64,000 nucleotides of DNA, from NCBI GenBank assembly GCA_021604645.1, contig BQJJ01000015.1, positions 29,951 through 93,950 of the forward strand. Direction: 5' to 3'. The translations under genes were made by a program, and so were the position numbers. This document shows positions 38,040 through 47,452 of this stretch, one piece after another. The stretch is from Methyloligella sp. GTDB taxonomy: Bacteria; Pseudomonadota; Alphaproteobacteria; Rhizobiales; HXMU1428-3. Each line of letters opens with the position of its first letter. The first letter of the stretch is position 1. The notes under the pieces are model-generated. The model made no database searches and had not been told where the DNA came from. It was given only the letters and a program-made list of their open reading frames with translations.

Positions 38040-39656
38040 ATGACAGAGAATATCCTAATTATTGATTTTGGCTCCCAGGTCACCCAGCTCATTGCGCGGC
38101 GGGTACGTGAGGCCGGTGTGTACTCGGAAATCGTTCCTTTTAATGCTGCTGTTGAAGCATTTGAGAAGCTAAACCCCAAAGCGGTGATCCTCTCAGGCGG
38201 ACCAGCAAGCGTTACACATAGTGACACACCAAGAGCCCCGGAAGCCATATTTAAAGCCGGTATTCCAATTCTAGGCATCTGCTATGGCCAGCAAACCATG
38301 GTGGCTCAGTTGGGCGGTAAGGTCGAGACACACGATCATCAAGAATTCGGACGAGCCGACATAGAAATCGTAGCAAGCTCTCCCCTCTTTGAAGGCGTAG
38401 AAGAGTTCTCTAAAGCAGCTACTACAGATGCCTCAGACACCACAGAACAAACACCCCAAACACCGAGCGAGCAAATTAAAAACACGCTACGCGTGTGGAT
38501 GAGCCATGGGGATCGGGTGACGGCGTTGCCTGAGGGCTTTGACATCATCGCAAAATCTGAAGGCGCTCCTTATGCAGCAATCAGTGATGAAACGCGCAAA
38601 TTTTATGCGGTGCAATTCCACCCGGAAGTAATGCACACGATTGGCGGCGCAAAAATTATCCAAAACTTCATTCACAAAATTGCAGGCTGCAAAGGTGATT
38701 GGACGATGGCGGCTTTCAGAGAAAGCGAAATCGTCAAAATCAGAACGCAAGTTGGTGATAAGCGGGTTATCTGCGGATTATCAGGCGGTGTTGATAGCTC
38801 TGTGGCAGCCGTCCTGTTGCATGAAGCAATCGGCGATCAGTTGAATTGTATCTTTGTCGATCATGGGCTGTTGCGCATGGACGAAGCGACACAAGTGGTG
38901 AAGCTGTTTAAAGATCATTATAACATCCCGCTTGTTCATGTTGATGCGAAGGATAAATTCTTAGGCGAACTCGCTGGCGTTTCAGACCCAGAAAAAAAGC
39001 GCAAAATCATCGGCAAACTTTTTATTGATGTGTTTGAAGAGGAAGCCAATAAACTTGGCGGCGCTGATTTCTTGGCGCAAGGCACCCTTTATCCAGACGT
39101 GATTGAAAGTGTATCATTCACAGGCGGTCCCTCAGTGACCATCAAATCGCACCATAATGTTGGCGGCCTTCCAGAGCGCATGAACATGCAGTTGGTAGAA
39201 CCTTTGCGTGAATTGTTCAAAGACGAAGTGCGCGACCTTGGCCGCGAACTGGGCTTGCCAGACGCATTCATCGGACGGCACCCATTCCCAGGACCAGGAT
39301 TAGCCATTCGTATCCCGGGTGATATCACGCAAGAAAAAGCTGATATCCTTCGCAAAGCAGATTTTGTCTATTTAGATGAAATTAAAAAAGCCGGGCTCTA
39401 TGATGAGATCTGGCAAGCTTTCGCCGTGCTCTTACCAGTTCGCTCCGTTGGCGTGATGGGGGACGCAAGAACCTATGATTATGTTCTTGCGCTACGAGCT
39501 GTCACATCGACAGACGGCATGACGGCAGACTACTATCCCTTCGAACACGACTTCTTGGGCCGCGTCTCAACCCGCATCATCAACGAAGTTCGCGGCGTCA
39601 ATCGCGTCGTCTACGACATCACCTCAAAACCCCCCGGAACCATTGAGTGGGAGTGA
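38040..39656 (+). CDS. guaA: GMP synthase (glutamine-hydrolysing)
   Basis: GuaA aminates XMP to GMP with glutamine as donor. The class I amidotransferase domain has [10 protein letters not shown] (catalytic Cys) and FHPEVMHT (His-Glu). The ATP-pyrophosphatase domain has [12 protein letters not shown], and the C-terminal dimer domain ends [10 protein letters not shown]. At 538 residues it is a little longer than usual because of a polar Thr/Gln/Ser-rich insertion ([17 protein letters not shown]) in the amidotransferase domain. A small gene begins 7 nt after the stop. Confidence 0.97.
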   Translation: MTENILIIDFGSQVTQLIARRVREAGVYSEIVPFNAAVEAFEKLNPKAVILSGGPASVTHSDTPRAPEAIFKAGIPILGICYGQQTMVAQLGGKVETHDHQEFGRADIEIVASSPLFEGVEEFSKAATTDASDTTEQTPQTPSEQIKNTLRVWMSHGDRVTALPEGFDIIAKSEGAPYAAISDETRKFYAVQFHPEVMHTIGGAKIIQNFIHKIAGCKGDWTMAAFRESEIVKIRTQVGDKRVICGLSGGVDSSVAAVLLHEAIGDQLNCIFVDHGLLRMDEATQVVKLFKDHYNIPLVHVDAKDKFLGELAGVSDPEKKRKIIGKLFIDVFEEEANKLGGADFLAQGTLYPDVIESVSFTGGPSVTIKSHHNVGGLPERMNMQLVEPLRELFKDEVRDLGRELGLPDAFIGRHPFPGPGLAIRIPGDITQEKADILRKADFVYLDEIKKAGLYDEIWQAFAVLLPVRSVGVMGDARTYDYVLALRAVTSTDGMTADYYPFEHDFLGRVSTRIINEVRGVNRVVYDITSKPPGTIEWE

Positions 39657-39663
39657 TAAAGCA

Positions 39664-39861
39664 ATGTACTGTATTAAAGTAGATATGCCGCAGGAGATAT
39701 GTGAAATAGATGATGAGTTAAAGGCGATTTATCATAGCAAAGATACAGTTTGTATTTGGGTTTTTAAAACCAGAGACGATAGAAACAAGTTTATGGATGA
39801 AACCGCTGGAATGCTGAAATCTGAACGTGAAAATCACTATGAAAAAAAATACTTAACCTAA
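39664..39861 (+). CDS. Small hypothetical protein
   Basis: A 65-residue protein, MYCIKVDMPQEICEI..., with an ATG at 39664 and a GGGAG ribosome site inside the 3' end of guaA. It is mixed alpha/beta by eye (VCIWVFKTRDDRNKFMDETAGMLK) and acidic-to-neutral. I do not recognise a family. The tight spacing to guaA suggests co-transcription, but composition is more A+T-rich than guaA. Confidence 0.55.
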   Translation: MYCIKVDMPQEICEIDDELKAIYHSKDTVCIWVFKTRDDRNKFMDETAGMLKSERENHYEKKYLT

Positions 39862-39966
39862 AACTCAAAAAAATTTAAGTCATTTATTTTATGTAGAAAG
39901 TTTTCTAGGAAAGAATGACTGTGAACTGGCTCCTTTCTAGAGGTATCTGTAGCGCAAAAAAGAGTA

Positions 39967-40386
39967 ATGGAAATCATGAGTAAAACACTTCCAAAACAAC
40001 TGGTTGAGCAGTTTTATTATGATGTGTGGAACAAAGCAGATGAGAGTACAGCTCATAAAATTCTGACTGAAGACTTTATTTTCAGAGGATCTTTGGGGGA
40101 AGAAAAAGTCGGCATAGATGGCTTCGTAGATTATATGAGGTCTATCCATAAAGCTTTGGGTGACTATAAATGTATCATCGAGGATCTAATCATCACAGAA
40201 AATAGAGTTGCAGCTCAAATGGTTTTTAAAGGCATTCACCAGAATAGTTTTTTAGGATACAAACCCACACAAAAACTAGTTCAATGGAATGGTGCGGCTT
40301 TTTTCACAATCCAAAATCAAAAAATCTCTGAACTTTGGGTGTTGGGTGATATCGATGCAATCAAAACCCAGCTTAATAATGATTAA
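39967..40386 (+). CDS. SnoaL-like / ester cyclase family protein
   Basis: This 139-residue protein has the NTF2-like cone fold of SnoaL relatives: LVEQFYYDVWNKADESTAHKILTEDFIFRGSLG, GIDGFVDYMRSIHKALGDYKCIIEDLI, and WNGAAFFTIQNQKISELWVLGD. Many such proteins act on polyketide-like substrates or are of unknown function. ATG 39976 is an alternative start. Its stop codon lies inside the terminator hairpin. It stands alone; nothing around it suggests a pathway. Confidence 0.75.
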   Translation: MEIMSKTLPKQLVEQFYYDVWNKADESTAHKILTEDFIFRGSLGEEKVGIDGFVDYMRSIHKALGDYKCIIEDLIITENRVAAQMVFKGIHQNSFLGYKPTQKLVQWNGAAFFTIQNQKISELWVLGDIDAIKTQLNND

Positions 40387-40396
40387 GCTGGGTTTT
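40363..40396 (+). terminator. Intrinsic terminator overlapping the SnoaL-like gene's stop codon
   Basis: AAAACCCAGCTTAAT and ATTAAGCTGGGTTTT form a perfect 15-bp stem with a 4-base loop. The TAA stop at 40384-40386 is inside the right arm. Confidence 0.82.
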
Positions 40397-40580
40397 GAAT
40401 AGTCTTACAATTATTACACTTGTGAGCTGTTGGATATGGTGTGGCAATTTACGGAGCTTACTTAAGAGAAAATACCCGTAACATATTGTTGTTTGGCTTT
40501 TTGAGTTTAAATGCGGCATATGGTGCTTAAATTTGGCATTAGCCAGTGCAAAAAAATATAACCTATAGTCATGCGTATCA

Positions 40581-40611
40581 GCGACGGTTGCTGGTGGGCA
40601 ACCGAAGGAGC
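40581..40611 (+). repeat. Short hairpin repeat (type S), supplying a ribosome site
   Basis: Stem GGTTGC/GCAACC with loop TGGTGG, followed by GAAGGAGCC. The AAGGAG lies 8 nt before the methyltransferase ATG at 40619. Confidence 0.82.
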
Positions 40612-40618
40612 CTAAAAA

Positions 40619-41284
40619 ATGTCTCTATCCCAATGGACTGCCGTAGATAATTATTACAACAATTTGCTCCTACCTGAAGACGATATCTTAGATAAAGTAA
40701 GACAGTCAGCGATTGACGCTGAATTACCTCCCATCGCTATCTCAGATGCCTTTGGAAAATATCTGGAATTATTAGTGCAGATATCCGGAGCCAAGAGAGT
40801 TTTAGAAATTGGCACATTGGCTGGGTTTAGCGCTATTTGCATGGCAAGAGCTTTGCCGGAAAATGGCAAATTGATCACCTTGGAATATGAGCAAAAAAAC
40901 GCTGATGTCTCTCGCGACAACTTCAAGCAAGCTGGCCTTGAGGGGAAAATAGAATTGCGCCAAGGAGCAGCATTATCAAGTTTGCAGGATTTGATTAGAG
41001 AAAATTCTGAGCCATTTGATTTCGTCTTCATTGATGCGGATAAAGAAAATATCCCGAACTATCTTGATTTGTCTTTAAAGCTCTCTCGCAAAGGCACTGT
41101 CATTATTACAGACAATGTGGTGCGTGAAGGCGAGGTCATCAATATGGACACAGATGATGAGATGGTAAAGGGTGTGCAAAAGGGAAATGAGTACATCTCG
41201 AAGCGATCAGGTGTCTCATCAACGGCGATCCAAACCGTCGGCGAAAAAGGCTATGACGGCTTTTTACTCACCGTTGTGGAGTAG
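40619..41284 (+). CDS. O-methyltransferase (catechol/caffeoyl-CoA type)
   Basis: This 221-residue SAM-dependent methyltransferase has VLEIGTLAGFSAICMARAL (SAM site), LITLEYEQKNADVSRDNF, FDFVFIDADKENIPNYLDL with the metal-ligand Asp, and IITDNVVREGEVIN. That is the pattern of cation-dependent O-methyltransferases acting on catechol-like hydroxyls. Its ribosome site AAGGAG is provided by a type S repeat. It is monocistronic, with a type L repeat downstream. The substrate is unknown. Confidence 0.9.
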   Translation: MSLSQWTAVDNYYNNLLLPEDDILDKVRQSAIDAELPPIAISDAFGKYLELLVQISGAKRVLEIGTLAGFSAICMARALPENGKLITLEYEQKNADVSRDNFKQAGLEGKIELRQGAALSSLQDLIRENSEPFDFVFIDADKENIPNYLDLSLKLSRKGTVIITDNVVREGEVINMDTDDEMVKGVQKGNEYISKRSGVSSTAIQTVGEKGYDGFLLTVVE

Positions 41285-41324
41285 CTCGTTAGGGACAAAA
41301 ACTAATTAAAACTTGATCCAGAGA

Positions 41325-41438
41325 TCCGAAGAAGGAGTACTGCCCTTTTTCAGGGCAGTAGGACATGACGCCAGGGGCGTCCGGCGCTTAGCGCCGCACC
41401 TCGTAGGCTCGAGCGTAGCGAGGAATGGCCGTGAGAGA
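41325..41438 (+). repeat. Long four-hairpin repeat (type L), copy 6
   Basis: Hairpin 1 TACTGCCC/GGGCAGTA, hairpin 2 GACGCC/GGCGTC, hairpin 3 CGGCGC/GCGCCG, hairpin 4 CTCG/CGAG around AGCGTAG. Linkers CGAAGAAGGAG, AGGACATG and CTCGTAGGC and the end GGAATGGCCGTGAGAGA are conserved. Confidence 0.85.
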
Positions 41439-41472
41439 TAAAACATGAGAAAAAAACTAAAAATCTAATTTC

Positions 41473-42096
41473 TTAATTCCCAAACACATTTGTCTTGGCA
41501 CCAAGACCGCGGAATAATTGATTGATCAAACCAGCTTCCTGACCATGAGACGGTGTCTCGCGCGTAATAAAGTCAATGACTTTACCATCTTGTAGGCCGT
41601 AATGAGCAACCCGTTTAACCGTATCAATCTGCGGCGCAAAATAAACGGCCACAACCCGGCGATCAATCTCTTTAGCCGGCAAAAATGATTTTGTTTCCAT
41701 TTTTGAAGAAATGTAATAAAACACATCGCCCGTATAAGTTGCTGTTGTATCAGGTGTGCCAAGCAAGAATTTGACTTGTTGTTTGGACATACCAACTTGC
41801 ACTTGAGCCAAGTCAGCCTCTGTAAGCAAATGACCATGTTGTGAAATTTGAGAGGAGCAAGCGGAAACCGTACCAAGGGCCAGTGCAGCAACAGCACCTT
41901 TACCCAAAAGGCTCAAAATATCTCTGCGATGAAGTCCCTCTGATGTAGCAGATTGGACGCCACAAGGACGATCTTGTGTTTCAAGAGGATCAAAATGATC
42001 ATCAAGACCGCTTTTTTGTGATTTTTTCACGCCAATAGCTCCCAGTATAGATTGTATAGATTGCAGCTTGTTGTTTTTTGTGGTCTCTGCAGACAT
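41473..42096 (-). CDS. bamE: BamE/SmpA-OmlA-like lipoprotein with N-terminal extension
   Basis: The C-terminal ~125 residues match the BamE (SmpA/OmlA) domain of the outer-membrane assembly machine: LTEADLAQVQVGMSKQQVKFLLGTPDTT and VFYYISSKMETKSFLPAKEIDRRVVAVYF. It is preceded by a lipoprotein signal, RRDILSLLGKGAVAALALG with lipobox TVSAC. A further ~56 polar residues come before this, with no alternative start codon that would remove them. The RR before the hydrophobic stretch resembles a Tat motif. It faces away from the cytochrome bc1 chaperone gene. The bam role is by family; the extension is unexplained. Confidence 0.8.
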   Translation of the reverse strand: MSAETTKNNKLQSIQSILGAIGVKKSQKSGLDDHFDPLETQDRPCGVQSATSEGLHRRDILSLLGKGAVAALALGTVSACSSQISQHGHLLTEADLAQVQVGMSKQQVKFLLGTPDTTATYTGDVFYYISSKMETKSFLPAKEIDRRVVAVYFAPQIDTVKRVAHYGLQDGKVIDFITRETPSHGQEAGLINQLFRGLGAKTNVFGN

Positions 42097-42250
42097 AATA
42101 TTTTACCAATAAGTTTGTGGGGTTAGCCCAAAAATATAAAAAATCATGAAACCTAAACCACTGATTAAACTGATACCTTGAGTTAGCCTTAAATGCAAGC
42201 TAGCTATGCCTGTATAAACTTAAGAATGAAGCGGAACAAGAGATAGCATC

Positions 42251-42778
42251 ATGTTCAAATGGCTGAAAAATCGGGCAGAGAAAAGGCAAAACGCCAAAAA
42301 TCTCTTTTTATTAGCCTCTGAGCAGTCTTTGCACCCTCATTTTTATCACGCATATCAAGTCACGGATTCTGTTTTAGGGCGCTATGAGATGCTTTGCATT
42401 CACATCTGCTTGGTTTTAGAGCGGTTACGCCATGAAGATAATGAAAAGCAAATTAGTGAACTACTAACTGAAATCCTGGTGGAGGAGTTGGAATTGCATT
42501 ATAAGGAAGCAGCTCCAAAAGATGCCAGTGAAACGGAAAAAATAAACAAACTTATTGCTGGATTTTATGAACGCTCAGCTGATTATCAAAAAGGCTTGCG
42601 CTTAGGCAAAAAGCAAAAAATCATGAAAGCACTTAGTCATCATATATTTCAAAGTATGAACAGTGGTGACGAGCGTTCAAATGATTTATCAAACTATATG
42701 ATCGCTGTTCATAATTATCTTAACTCGGTTCCATTTCATGATATAGAGACAGCAAATTTCACCTTCGTTGAGCCTTAA
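42251..42778 (+). CDS. Ubiquinol-cytochrome c chaperone family protein
   Basis: This 175-residue protein matches the CBP3/UQCC family involved in cytochrome bc1 assembly. Seen are HPHFYHAYQVTDSVLGRYEMLCIHICLVLERL and YQKGLRLGKKQKIMKALSHHIFQ. In alphaproteobacteria this gene precedes DUF177, plsX, fabH and ihfA, as here. The DUF177 gene starts 51 bp downstream, so co-transcription is likely. Confidence 0.85.
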   Translation: MFKWLKNRAEKRQNAKNLFLLASEQSLHPHFYHAYQVTDSVLGRYEMLCIHICLVLERLRHEDNEKQISELLTEILVEELELHYKEAAPKDASETEKINKLIAGFYERSADYQKGLRLGKKQKIMKALSHHIFQSMNSGDERSNDLSNYMIAVHNYLNSVPFHDIETANFTFVEP

Positions 42779-42829
42779 AGGTTACGGCAGGGAGAAATAT
42801 TGATTTAACAATGACTACAGAGAGAAAAA

Positions 42830-43372
42830 ATGTCTTTTACTGAAAATTTTCTAGGGCCTATCAACCTTGTCATACCAATAAAAGATATTGGTGACAGTGG
42901 AATAGAACGAACTCTTGAGCTTGATGAAGCGCAAAAAACATTTTTTATCAAAGAGCTGGATTTGAGTGCTTTTGACGCATTTGAGTGCCATTGGCAGTTA
43001 AAAGCACTTCACAAAAACCGCTATCGCCTGACAGCAGAAATTAATGCTGAGATCACACAGTTAAGCGCGCTTTCACTTGAGCCAGTGAAGTGCAAAATAA
43101 ACGAGAGTTTCAAAACTGAATTTTGGCCAAGCAATCAAAATGACCCAGACAAGTCTCCTGAATTAGAAATTGATTATATTGATGAAATTATTGAGTTTTA
43201 TGAAAAAGAAGAATTTAACATTGGCCAAATCATTTATGAAAACTTCATGATCGCAATCGAGCAATTTCCAAGGAAAGAAGGCGAAGTTTTTGAATGGGAA
43301 AATAATGAAACAGCAGATGAGGAAAAGCCAAATCCCTTTGCGGCCTTAAAAGTTCTAAAAAATAAAGATTGA
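42830..43372 (+). CDS. DUF177 (YceD) family protein
   Basis: This 180-residue protein belongs to the YceD/DUF177 family, thought to be linked to 23S rRNA accumulation. Visible are an LKALHKNRYRLTAEINAEITQLSALSLEPVKC segment and the acidic ELEIDYIDEIIEFYEKEEFNIGQIIYENFMIAIEQFPR. The family's usual Cys-containing position VKCKI is present. It is normally followed by rpmF or plsX; here plsX lies 377 bp on and no rpmF is seen. Confidence 0.82.
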   Translation: MSFTENFLGPINLVIPIKDIGDSGIERTLELDEAQKTFFIKELDLSAFDAFECHWQLKALHKNRYRLTAEINAEITQLSALSLEPVKCKINESFKTEFWPSNQNDPDKSPELEIDYIDEIIEFYEKEEFNIGQIIYENFMIAIEQFPRKEGEVFEWENNETADEEKPNPFAALKVLKNKD

Positions 43373-43602
43373 GGTGTTTTACAACTCAAAATAGAAAAAC
43401 AGCACAGTTTTGAGCGCTAAAGCATAAAAGGGGCTTGTCTACTAGCGAGGAACCTTTATGTTGGCCAGTTCATAAAAAATGATTATAAAAATAGTGTTAT
43501 CAGGGGGAACTATTGAACTGAAAAACCTGGATCAGGTATAAAATGTTCAATCTACCTTCATGAAAAGCAGTTAGGCCTTAAGTGGGTTACCAGAGATGGA
43601 TT

Positions 43603-43622
43603 ATTAAGTGAGCTCACTTAAT
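43603..43622. promoter_or_regulatory. Perfect 20-bp palindrome upstream of plsX
   Basis: ATTAAGTGAGCTCACTTAAT is exactly self-complementary with no spacer and lies about 130 bp before plsX. It has operator-like symmetry and no T tract. The rest of 43373-43749 shows no gene. Confidence 0.5.
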
Positions 43623-43749
43623 ATCGAGGCTAATTGCTTGGGATTTTAAAAATTTGAAAGTGTAAATTTGGCGTTTTGAGGCGCAAACATTTAATAAGCC
43701 TCACATGATCAAAGTTAAAATGGTCTGGCTAAATTAAGGTGAATAATTA

Positions 43750-44853
43750 ATGACTGCGCCACTACGTATATCTTTGGACGCCATGGGGGGGGATGCCGGG
43801 CCAGAAATGGTAATTGCTGGCGCAAATAGATCTCTTACCCATCACCCAAATACACAATATTTGCTTTTTGGTGATGAAGCCAAAGTGCAACCAGAATTAA
43901 ATAAATTCCCAAATCTTTTAAAAAGATCAACAATCATCCACACAGATATTTCGGTTGAAATGGGTGAAAAACCCAGCCAGGCCCTAAGGCGTGGTAAACG
44001 AAATTCCAGTATGTGGAAATCAATTGAAGCTGTGAAAAAAGGGGAAGCCGATGTCTGCATCTCAGCAGGCAACACAGGCGCCCTAATGGCCATGGCTAAA
44101 ATTTGCCTGAGAACAGTCGCTGACGTAGAGCGCCCTGCAATTGCAGCTCTGTGGCCAACTGTACGCAGGGAAAGCATCGTACTGGATGTTGGGGCGAATG
44201 TTGGAGCAGATGCTCAACAGCTAGTAGATAACGCTGTTATGGGCTCTGCGATGGCAACGGCTTTATTTGCAAAAGAACGTCCATTAATTGGTCTCTTGAA
44301 TGTTGGTGTTGAAGAAATCAAAGGTCTGGATGAAATCAAAAAAGCCGCGAATGTTTTAAAGAATTCTGATTTGCCATTTGATTATCATGGCTTTGTCGAA
44401 GGAGATGACTTAGGCCGCGGAGTTGTTGATGTTGTGGTGACAGAAGGCTTTACCGGAAATATTGCACTAAAAACAGCTGAGGGGACCGCAAAACAAATCG
44501 GCACCTACATCAAAGACGCAATGACAAGAACACTCATCACTAAATTAGGAGCTCTGATTGCTTCTAATGGGTTTCGCGCATTAAAGCGTAAAATGGACCC
44601 GCGTGGCATGAATGGCGGCGTCTTTTTAGGCTTAAACGGGTTGGTTATAAAAAGTCATGGCGGAACGGATGCAAAAGGTTTTGCAAGTGCCATAGATCTT
44701 GGCTATGACATGGCATCGAATAAGTTGGTTGAGCGGCTTTCTAAGGATATTGAGAAATCACATGAGCTTTTAGCAAATGATCTGGCAAAAGAAGCTAAGC
44801 CCATTTTAGCAAAAAGCGAAACCGCTTCAGAAAAAGAACAAATAAACGAATAA
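43750..44853 (+). CDS. plsX: Phosphate acyltransferase PlsX
   Basis: PlsX converts acyl-ACP to acyl-phosphate for phospholipid synthesis. This 367-residue protein has [20 protein letters not shown] at the start, [17 protein letters not shown] [68 protein letters not shown] and [14 protein letters not shown]. It is followed by fabH, the usual partner, with 58 bp between. Confidence 0.96.
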   Translation: MTAPLRISLDAMGGDAGPEMVIAGANRSLTHHPNTQYLLFGDEAKVQPELNKFPNLLKRSTIIHTDISVEMGEKPSQALRRGKRNSSMWKSIEAVKKGEADVCISAGNTGALMAMAKICLRTVADVERPAIAALWPTVRRESIVLDVGANVGADAQQLVDNAVMGSAMATALFAKERPLIGLLNVGVEEIKGLDEIKKAANVLKNSDLPFDYHGFVEGDDLGRGVVDVVVTEGFTGNIALKTAEGTAKQIGTYIKDAMTRTLITKLGALIASNGFRALKRKMDPRGMNGGVFLGLNGLVIKSHGGTDAKGFASAIDLGYDMASNKLVERLSKDIEKSHELLANDLAKEAKPILAKSETASEKEQINE

Positions 44854-44911
44854 GAAATCAAAAAGAATAAATGGGGTTAGCCCCACTATATAGAATTAAA
44901 GGTTGCGTAAA

Positions 44912-45886
44912 TTGTCTCAGTTTCAATCCATAATCCGCTCTGTAGGCGGCTACCTACCAGAAAACAAAGTAACGAATGAAGATTTGTCAAAGATGGTCGA
45001 TACATCTGATGAATGGATTAGGGAACGAACTGGTATCAAAGCGCGCCACATCGCAGCTGAAAATGAAATAACCTCTGACCTTGCTTTAAAAGCGGCAAAG
45101 CAAGCGTTGGAGCGGGCAGAAATGCAAGCTGATGAGATTGATCTCATTATTCTGGCAACTTCCACTCCAGATCAAACCTTTCCAGCAACTGCTGTGACCA
45201 TACAAGCCGAGCTCGGCATTACTGATGGCGCAGCATTTGATATGCAAGCGGTTTGCTCAGGTTTTGTATTCGCGCTCACCACAGCTGATCAATATGTTAG
45301 ATCTGGTCAGGCAAAGAATATTTTGGTTATTGGCGCTGAAACTTTCTCACGTATTCTCGATTGGGAAGATAGAACAACCTGTGTTTTGTTCGGTGATGGC
45401 GCTGGCGCCGTTGTCGTATCATCAGAGCCAGTGGGTGATGAAAATCAACGAGGAATACTAACTTCAAAATTACGCTCTGACGGCCGCTATAGAGATAAGC
45501 TCTATGTAGATGGTGGACCATCAAGCACAAAAACCACAGGCCACTTACGAATGAATGGCCGTGAAGTTTTTCGTCATGCTGTAACTAATATTTCTGATGT
45601 GATTAAAGAGACATTGGAACAAGCCAATTTAACAATTGCTGATATTGATTGGTTTGTCCCCCATCAGGCGAATGAGCGGATCTTGAACGGAACAGCTAAA
45701 AAAATTGGCTTACCCTTTGAAAAGGTCATTATGACAGTGGCTGATCATGGCAACACATCCGCAGCTTCAATTCCACTTGCCCTGAATTATGGAGTTGAAA
45801 CTGGAAAAATAAAACAAGGTGACATGGTCTTACTTGAAGCAATGGGTGGTGGTTTCACGTGGGGTGCAGTTCTGGTTCGTTGGTAA
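44912..45886 (+). CDS. fabH: 3-oxoacyl-ACP synthase III (FabH)
   Basis: FabH starts fatty-acid synthesis by condensing acetyl-CoA with malonyl-ACP. The catalytic triad is intact: Cys in [14 protein letters not shown], His in [11 protein letters not shown], Asn in [13 protein letters not shown]. No ATG fits the N-terminus. TTG 44912 (giving [17 protein letters not shown]) is preferred over TTG 44903 because AAAGG lies 9 nt before it. The product has 324 residues, normal for FabH. It shares the plsX transcription unit. Confidence 0.94.
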   Translation: MSQFQSIIRSVGGYLPENKVTNEDLSKMVDTSDEWIRERTGIKARHIAAENEITSDLALKAAKQALERAEMQADEIDLIILATSTPDQTFPATAVTIQAELGITDGAAFDMQAVCSGFVFALTTADQYVRSGQAKNILVIGAETFSRILDWEDRTTCVLFGDGAGAVVVSSEPVGDENQRGILTSKLRSDGRYRDKLYVDGGPSSTKTTGHLRMNGREVFRHAVTNISDVIKETLEQANLTIADIDWFVPHQANERILNGTAKKIGLPFEKVIMTVADHGNTSAASIPLALNYGVETGKIKQGDMVLLEAMGGGFTWGAVLVRW

Positions 45887-46108
45887 TCAGCATACCCTCA
45901 GGGCCATCCGGTTTTATGCCAAATATAAACGAAGATGCCACCTTGAGCTAAGAATTGTATTAAATGCTGCCTCATAACAAGAAAAAATACCACAAATCAT
46001 AGCTAAATCCCGAAATTTACAACAAAAATTGCAATTGCCCATTGACCAATTCATCTACCTTAGATTAGCATTTCAACCAGAGAGTCAAATCAATAAGAGG
46101 GACAAGCG

Positions 46109-46438
46109 ATGAGCGAGAAAACATTAACTCGCGCAGACCTGGCAGAGGCAGTTGTCAAACGCATAGGTTTGCCGCGAAATGAATCCGCAGACTTGGTGGA
46201 ACTCGTTCTTGCTGAAATTAGCAATAGCTTGCAAGAAGGCCAGCAAGTAAAGCTATCTTCTTTTGGCTCCTTTGGTGTGCGTGAAAAAAAACAACGCATC
46301 GGACGTAATCCAAAAACGGGTGAAGAAGTGCCAATCACACCAAGACGAGTTTTAGTTTTCAGACCAAGCGCCATCATGAAAAATCGTATCGATGCAAGCA
46401 TGAAAGCACGCAGCAAAAGAACCAAAAAGAAAAAATAA
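46109..46438 (+). CDS. ihfA: Integration host factor subunit alpha
   Basis: This 109-residue DNA-bending protein of the HU/IHF family begins [30 protein letters not shown] and has [28 protein letters not shown] and the arm region [20 protein letters not shown]. Its C-terminus is very basic ([11 protein letters not shown]). Gene order after fabH and before a MerR gene is the standard alphaproteobacterial one. IHF would be relevant to sharply bent sites such as the many palindromic repeats here, but no link is shown. Confidence 0.95.
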   Translation: MSEKTLTRADLAEAVVKRIGLPRNESADLVELVLAEISNSLQEGQQVKLSSFGSFGVREKKQRIGRNPKTGEEVPITPRRVLVFRPSAIMKNRIDASMKARSKRTKKKK

Positions 46439-46483
46439 TCACTCTTAATAAAAGCCGTGAGAGTAACAGAATAGGTTTGTTTT

Positions 46484-46655
46484 ATACGAAGGGGAAATTC
46501 TCTCCGATTTAAGGGAGCATAACATGGCAGCCAAGCTGCCTGGAGTACAAGATCAGCCTGAGCGGAGTTGTTTAGCGAGCGCAGATAAGTTGATCGTAAG
46601 AAACACCGCCCCTCGGAAGCCCAGGCGCCATAAGCACTTGGAATAAATGTAAGTG
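46484..46655 (+). repeat. Long four-hairpin repeat (type L), copy 7, with T insertion
   Basis: A diverged copy. Box TACGAAGGGG, an imperfect hairpin 1, AACATGG, and hairpin 2 GGCAGC/GCTGCC are present. A ~60-bp T module (46544-46603) takes the place of hairpin 3, followed by CCTCGGAAGCCC and an imperfect hairpin 4 with GGAATAAATGT. Confidence 0.72.
46544..46603 (+). repeat. Module T, copy 1, inside a type L repeat
   Basis: Begins GTACAAGATCAGCC and ends AAGTTGATCGTAAG; the ends pair (GATCAG with TTGATC). Internal blocks CGGAG, AGCGAG and AGATAAG recur in the second copy at 57125-57180. Confidence 0.7.
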
Positions 46656-46668
46656 AAGAAAGTGAGCT

Positions 46669-46790
46669 ATCCGAAGAAGGAGCTCTGCCCTTTTCGGGCT
46701 GAGGGACATGGCAGCCAAGCTGCCCGGGGCAAGCCCCGCCCTTCGGAGGCCCAAGCGCCATAAGCGCTTGGAATAGCCGTGAGAGAGAGA
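46669..46790 (+). repeat. Long four-hairpin repeat (type L), copy 8
   Basis: Hairpin 1 CTCTGCCC/GGGCTGAG (one mismatch), hairpin 2 GGCAGC/GCTGCC with loop CAA, hairpin 3 CGGGGC/GCCCCG, hairpin 4 AAGCGC/GCGCTT. The end GGAATAGCCGTGAGAGAGAG directly precedes the MerR ATG at 46792 and supplies its purine-rich leader. Confidence 0.85.
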
Positions 46791-46791
46791 A

Positions 46792-47247
46792 ATGAAAAAG
46801 TCATCTGATGCTTTACGCACCATTAGTGAAGTTGCAACAGACCTTGATATACCAAAACATGTGCTTCGTTTCTGGGAAAGTAAGTTTACTCAGATCCGGC
46901 CTATGAAACGTGGCGGTGGTCGTAGATATTATCGCCCTGCTGACATTGAGCTTCTCAAAGCTATTCGTCATCTTTTATATGGAGAAGGTTTCACCATTCG
47001 CGGTGTTCAGCAAATCTTCAAGCGTGAAGGAATTGATTATGTTAAAAGTTTTGCCGGTGAAAACACTGGTGATACAGCAATTCTTTTGAATGCTAAGACA
47101 GAAGAAAATCCATCAGAAAAAATTGCCAACACACATTTAAAAGTGGCAATTAAAAAGGAAGGTTTTTCAGCTAAGTTAGACCCGAAGCAAAAAGTGCTAC
47201 TCTCAATTCTAGATGAAGTTGATGAATGCAGAAAAATATTTGCTTAA
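46792..47247 (+). CDS. MerR family transcriptional regulator
   Basis: This 151-residue regulator has the MerR winged helix: [65 protein letters not shown]. The C-terminal half is variable and has no metal-binding Cys cluster. MerR genes of this type follow ihfA across alphaproteobacteria; their targets are not known. Its start codon is 2 nt after a type L repeat that provides GAGAGAGAG as the only ribosome-site candidate. Confidence 0.9.
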   Translation: MKKSSDALRTISEVATDLDIPKHVLRFWESKFTQIRPMKRGGGRRYYRPADIELLKAIRHLLYGEGFTIRGVQQIFKREGIDYVKSFAGENTGDTAILLNAKTEENPSEKIANTHLKVAIKKEGFSAKLDPKQKVLLSILDEVDECRKIFA

Positions 47248-47374
47248 AAACCGATCTAAAATCACGAACGCATAACTTCCTGAATTTAAAAAATATCACT
47301 TGACGATTGGCCATAAAAATTGAGAAAAGGTCTAGTGGCAATCATTATTGATGCTGGTTAATTCCTTATCTTGT

Positions 47375-47452
47375 CGGAGCGTGGCGCAGCCCGGTTAGCG
47401 CACTGGTCTGGGGGACCAGGGGTCGTAGGTTCAAATCCTATCGCTCCGACCA
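47375..47452 (+). tRNA. tRNA-Pro (anticodon GGG)
   Basis: The acceptor stem CGGAGCG pairs with CGCTCCG, followed by A and encoded CCA. The anticodon stem CTGGT/ACCAG encloses loop CTGGGGG, giving anticodon GGG. The T arm has GGTTCAAATCC. Length is 78 nt with CCA. No integrase or att duplication was seen next to it. Confidence 0.95.

Noticed and set aside
38339..38844. Antisense and alternative-frame open frames in guaA
   Set aside because: Shadows of guaA, which has intact family motifs through this region.
46090..46823. Minus-strand frames of 223 and 83 residues opposite ihfA
   Set aside because: They are shadows of ihfA and two type L repeats.
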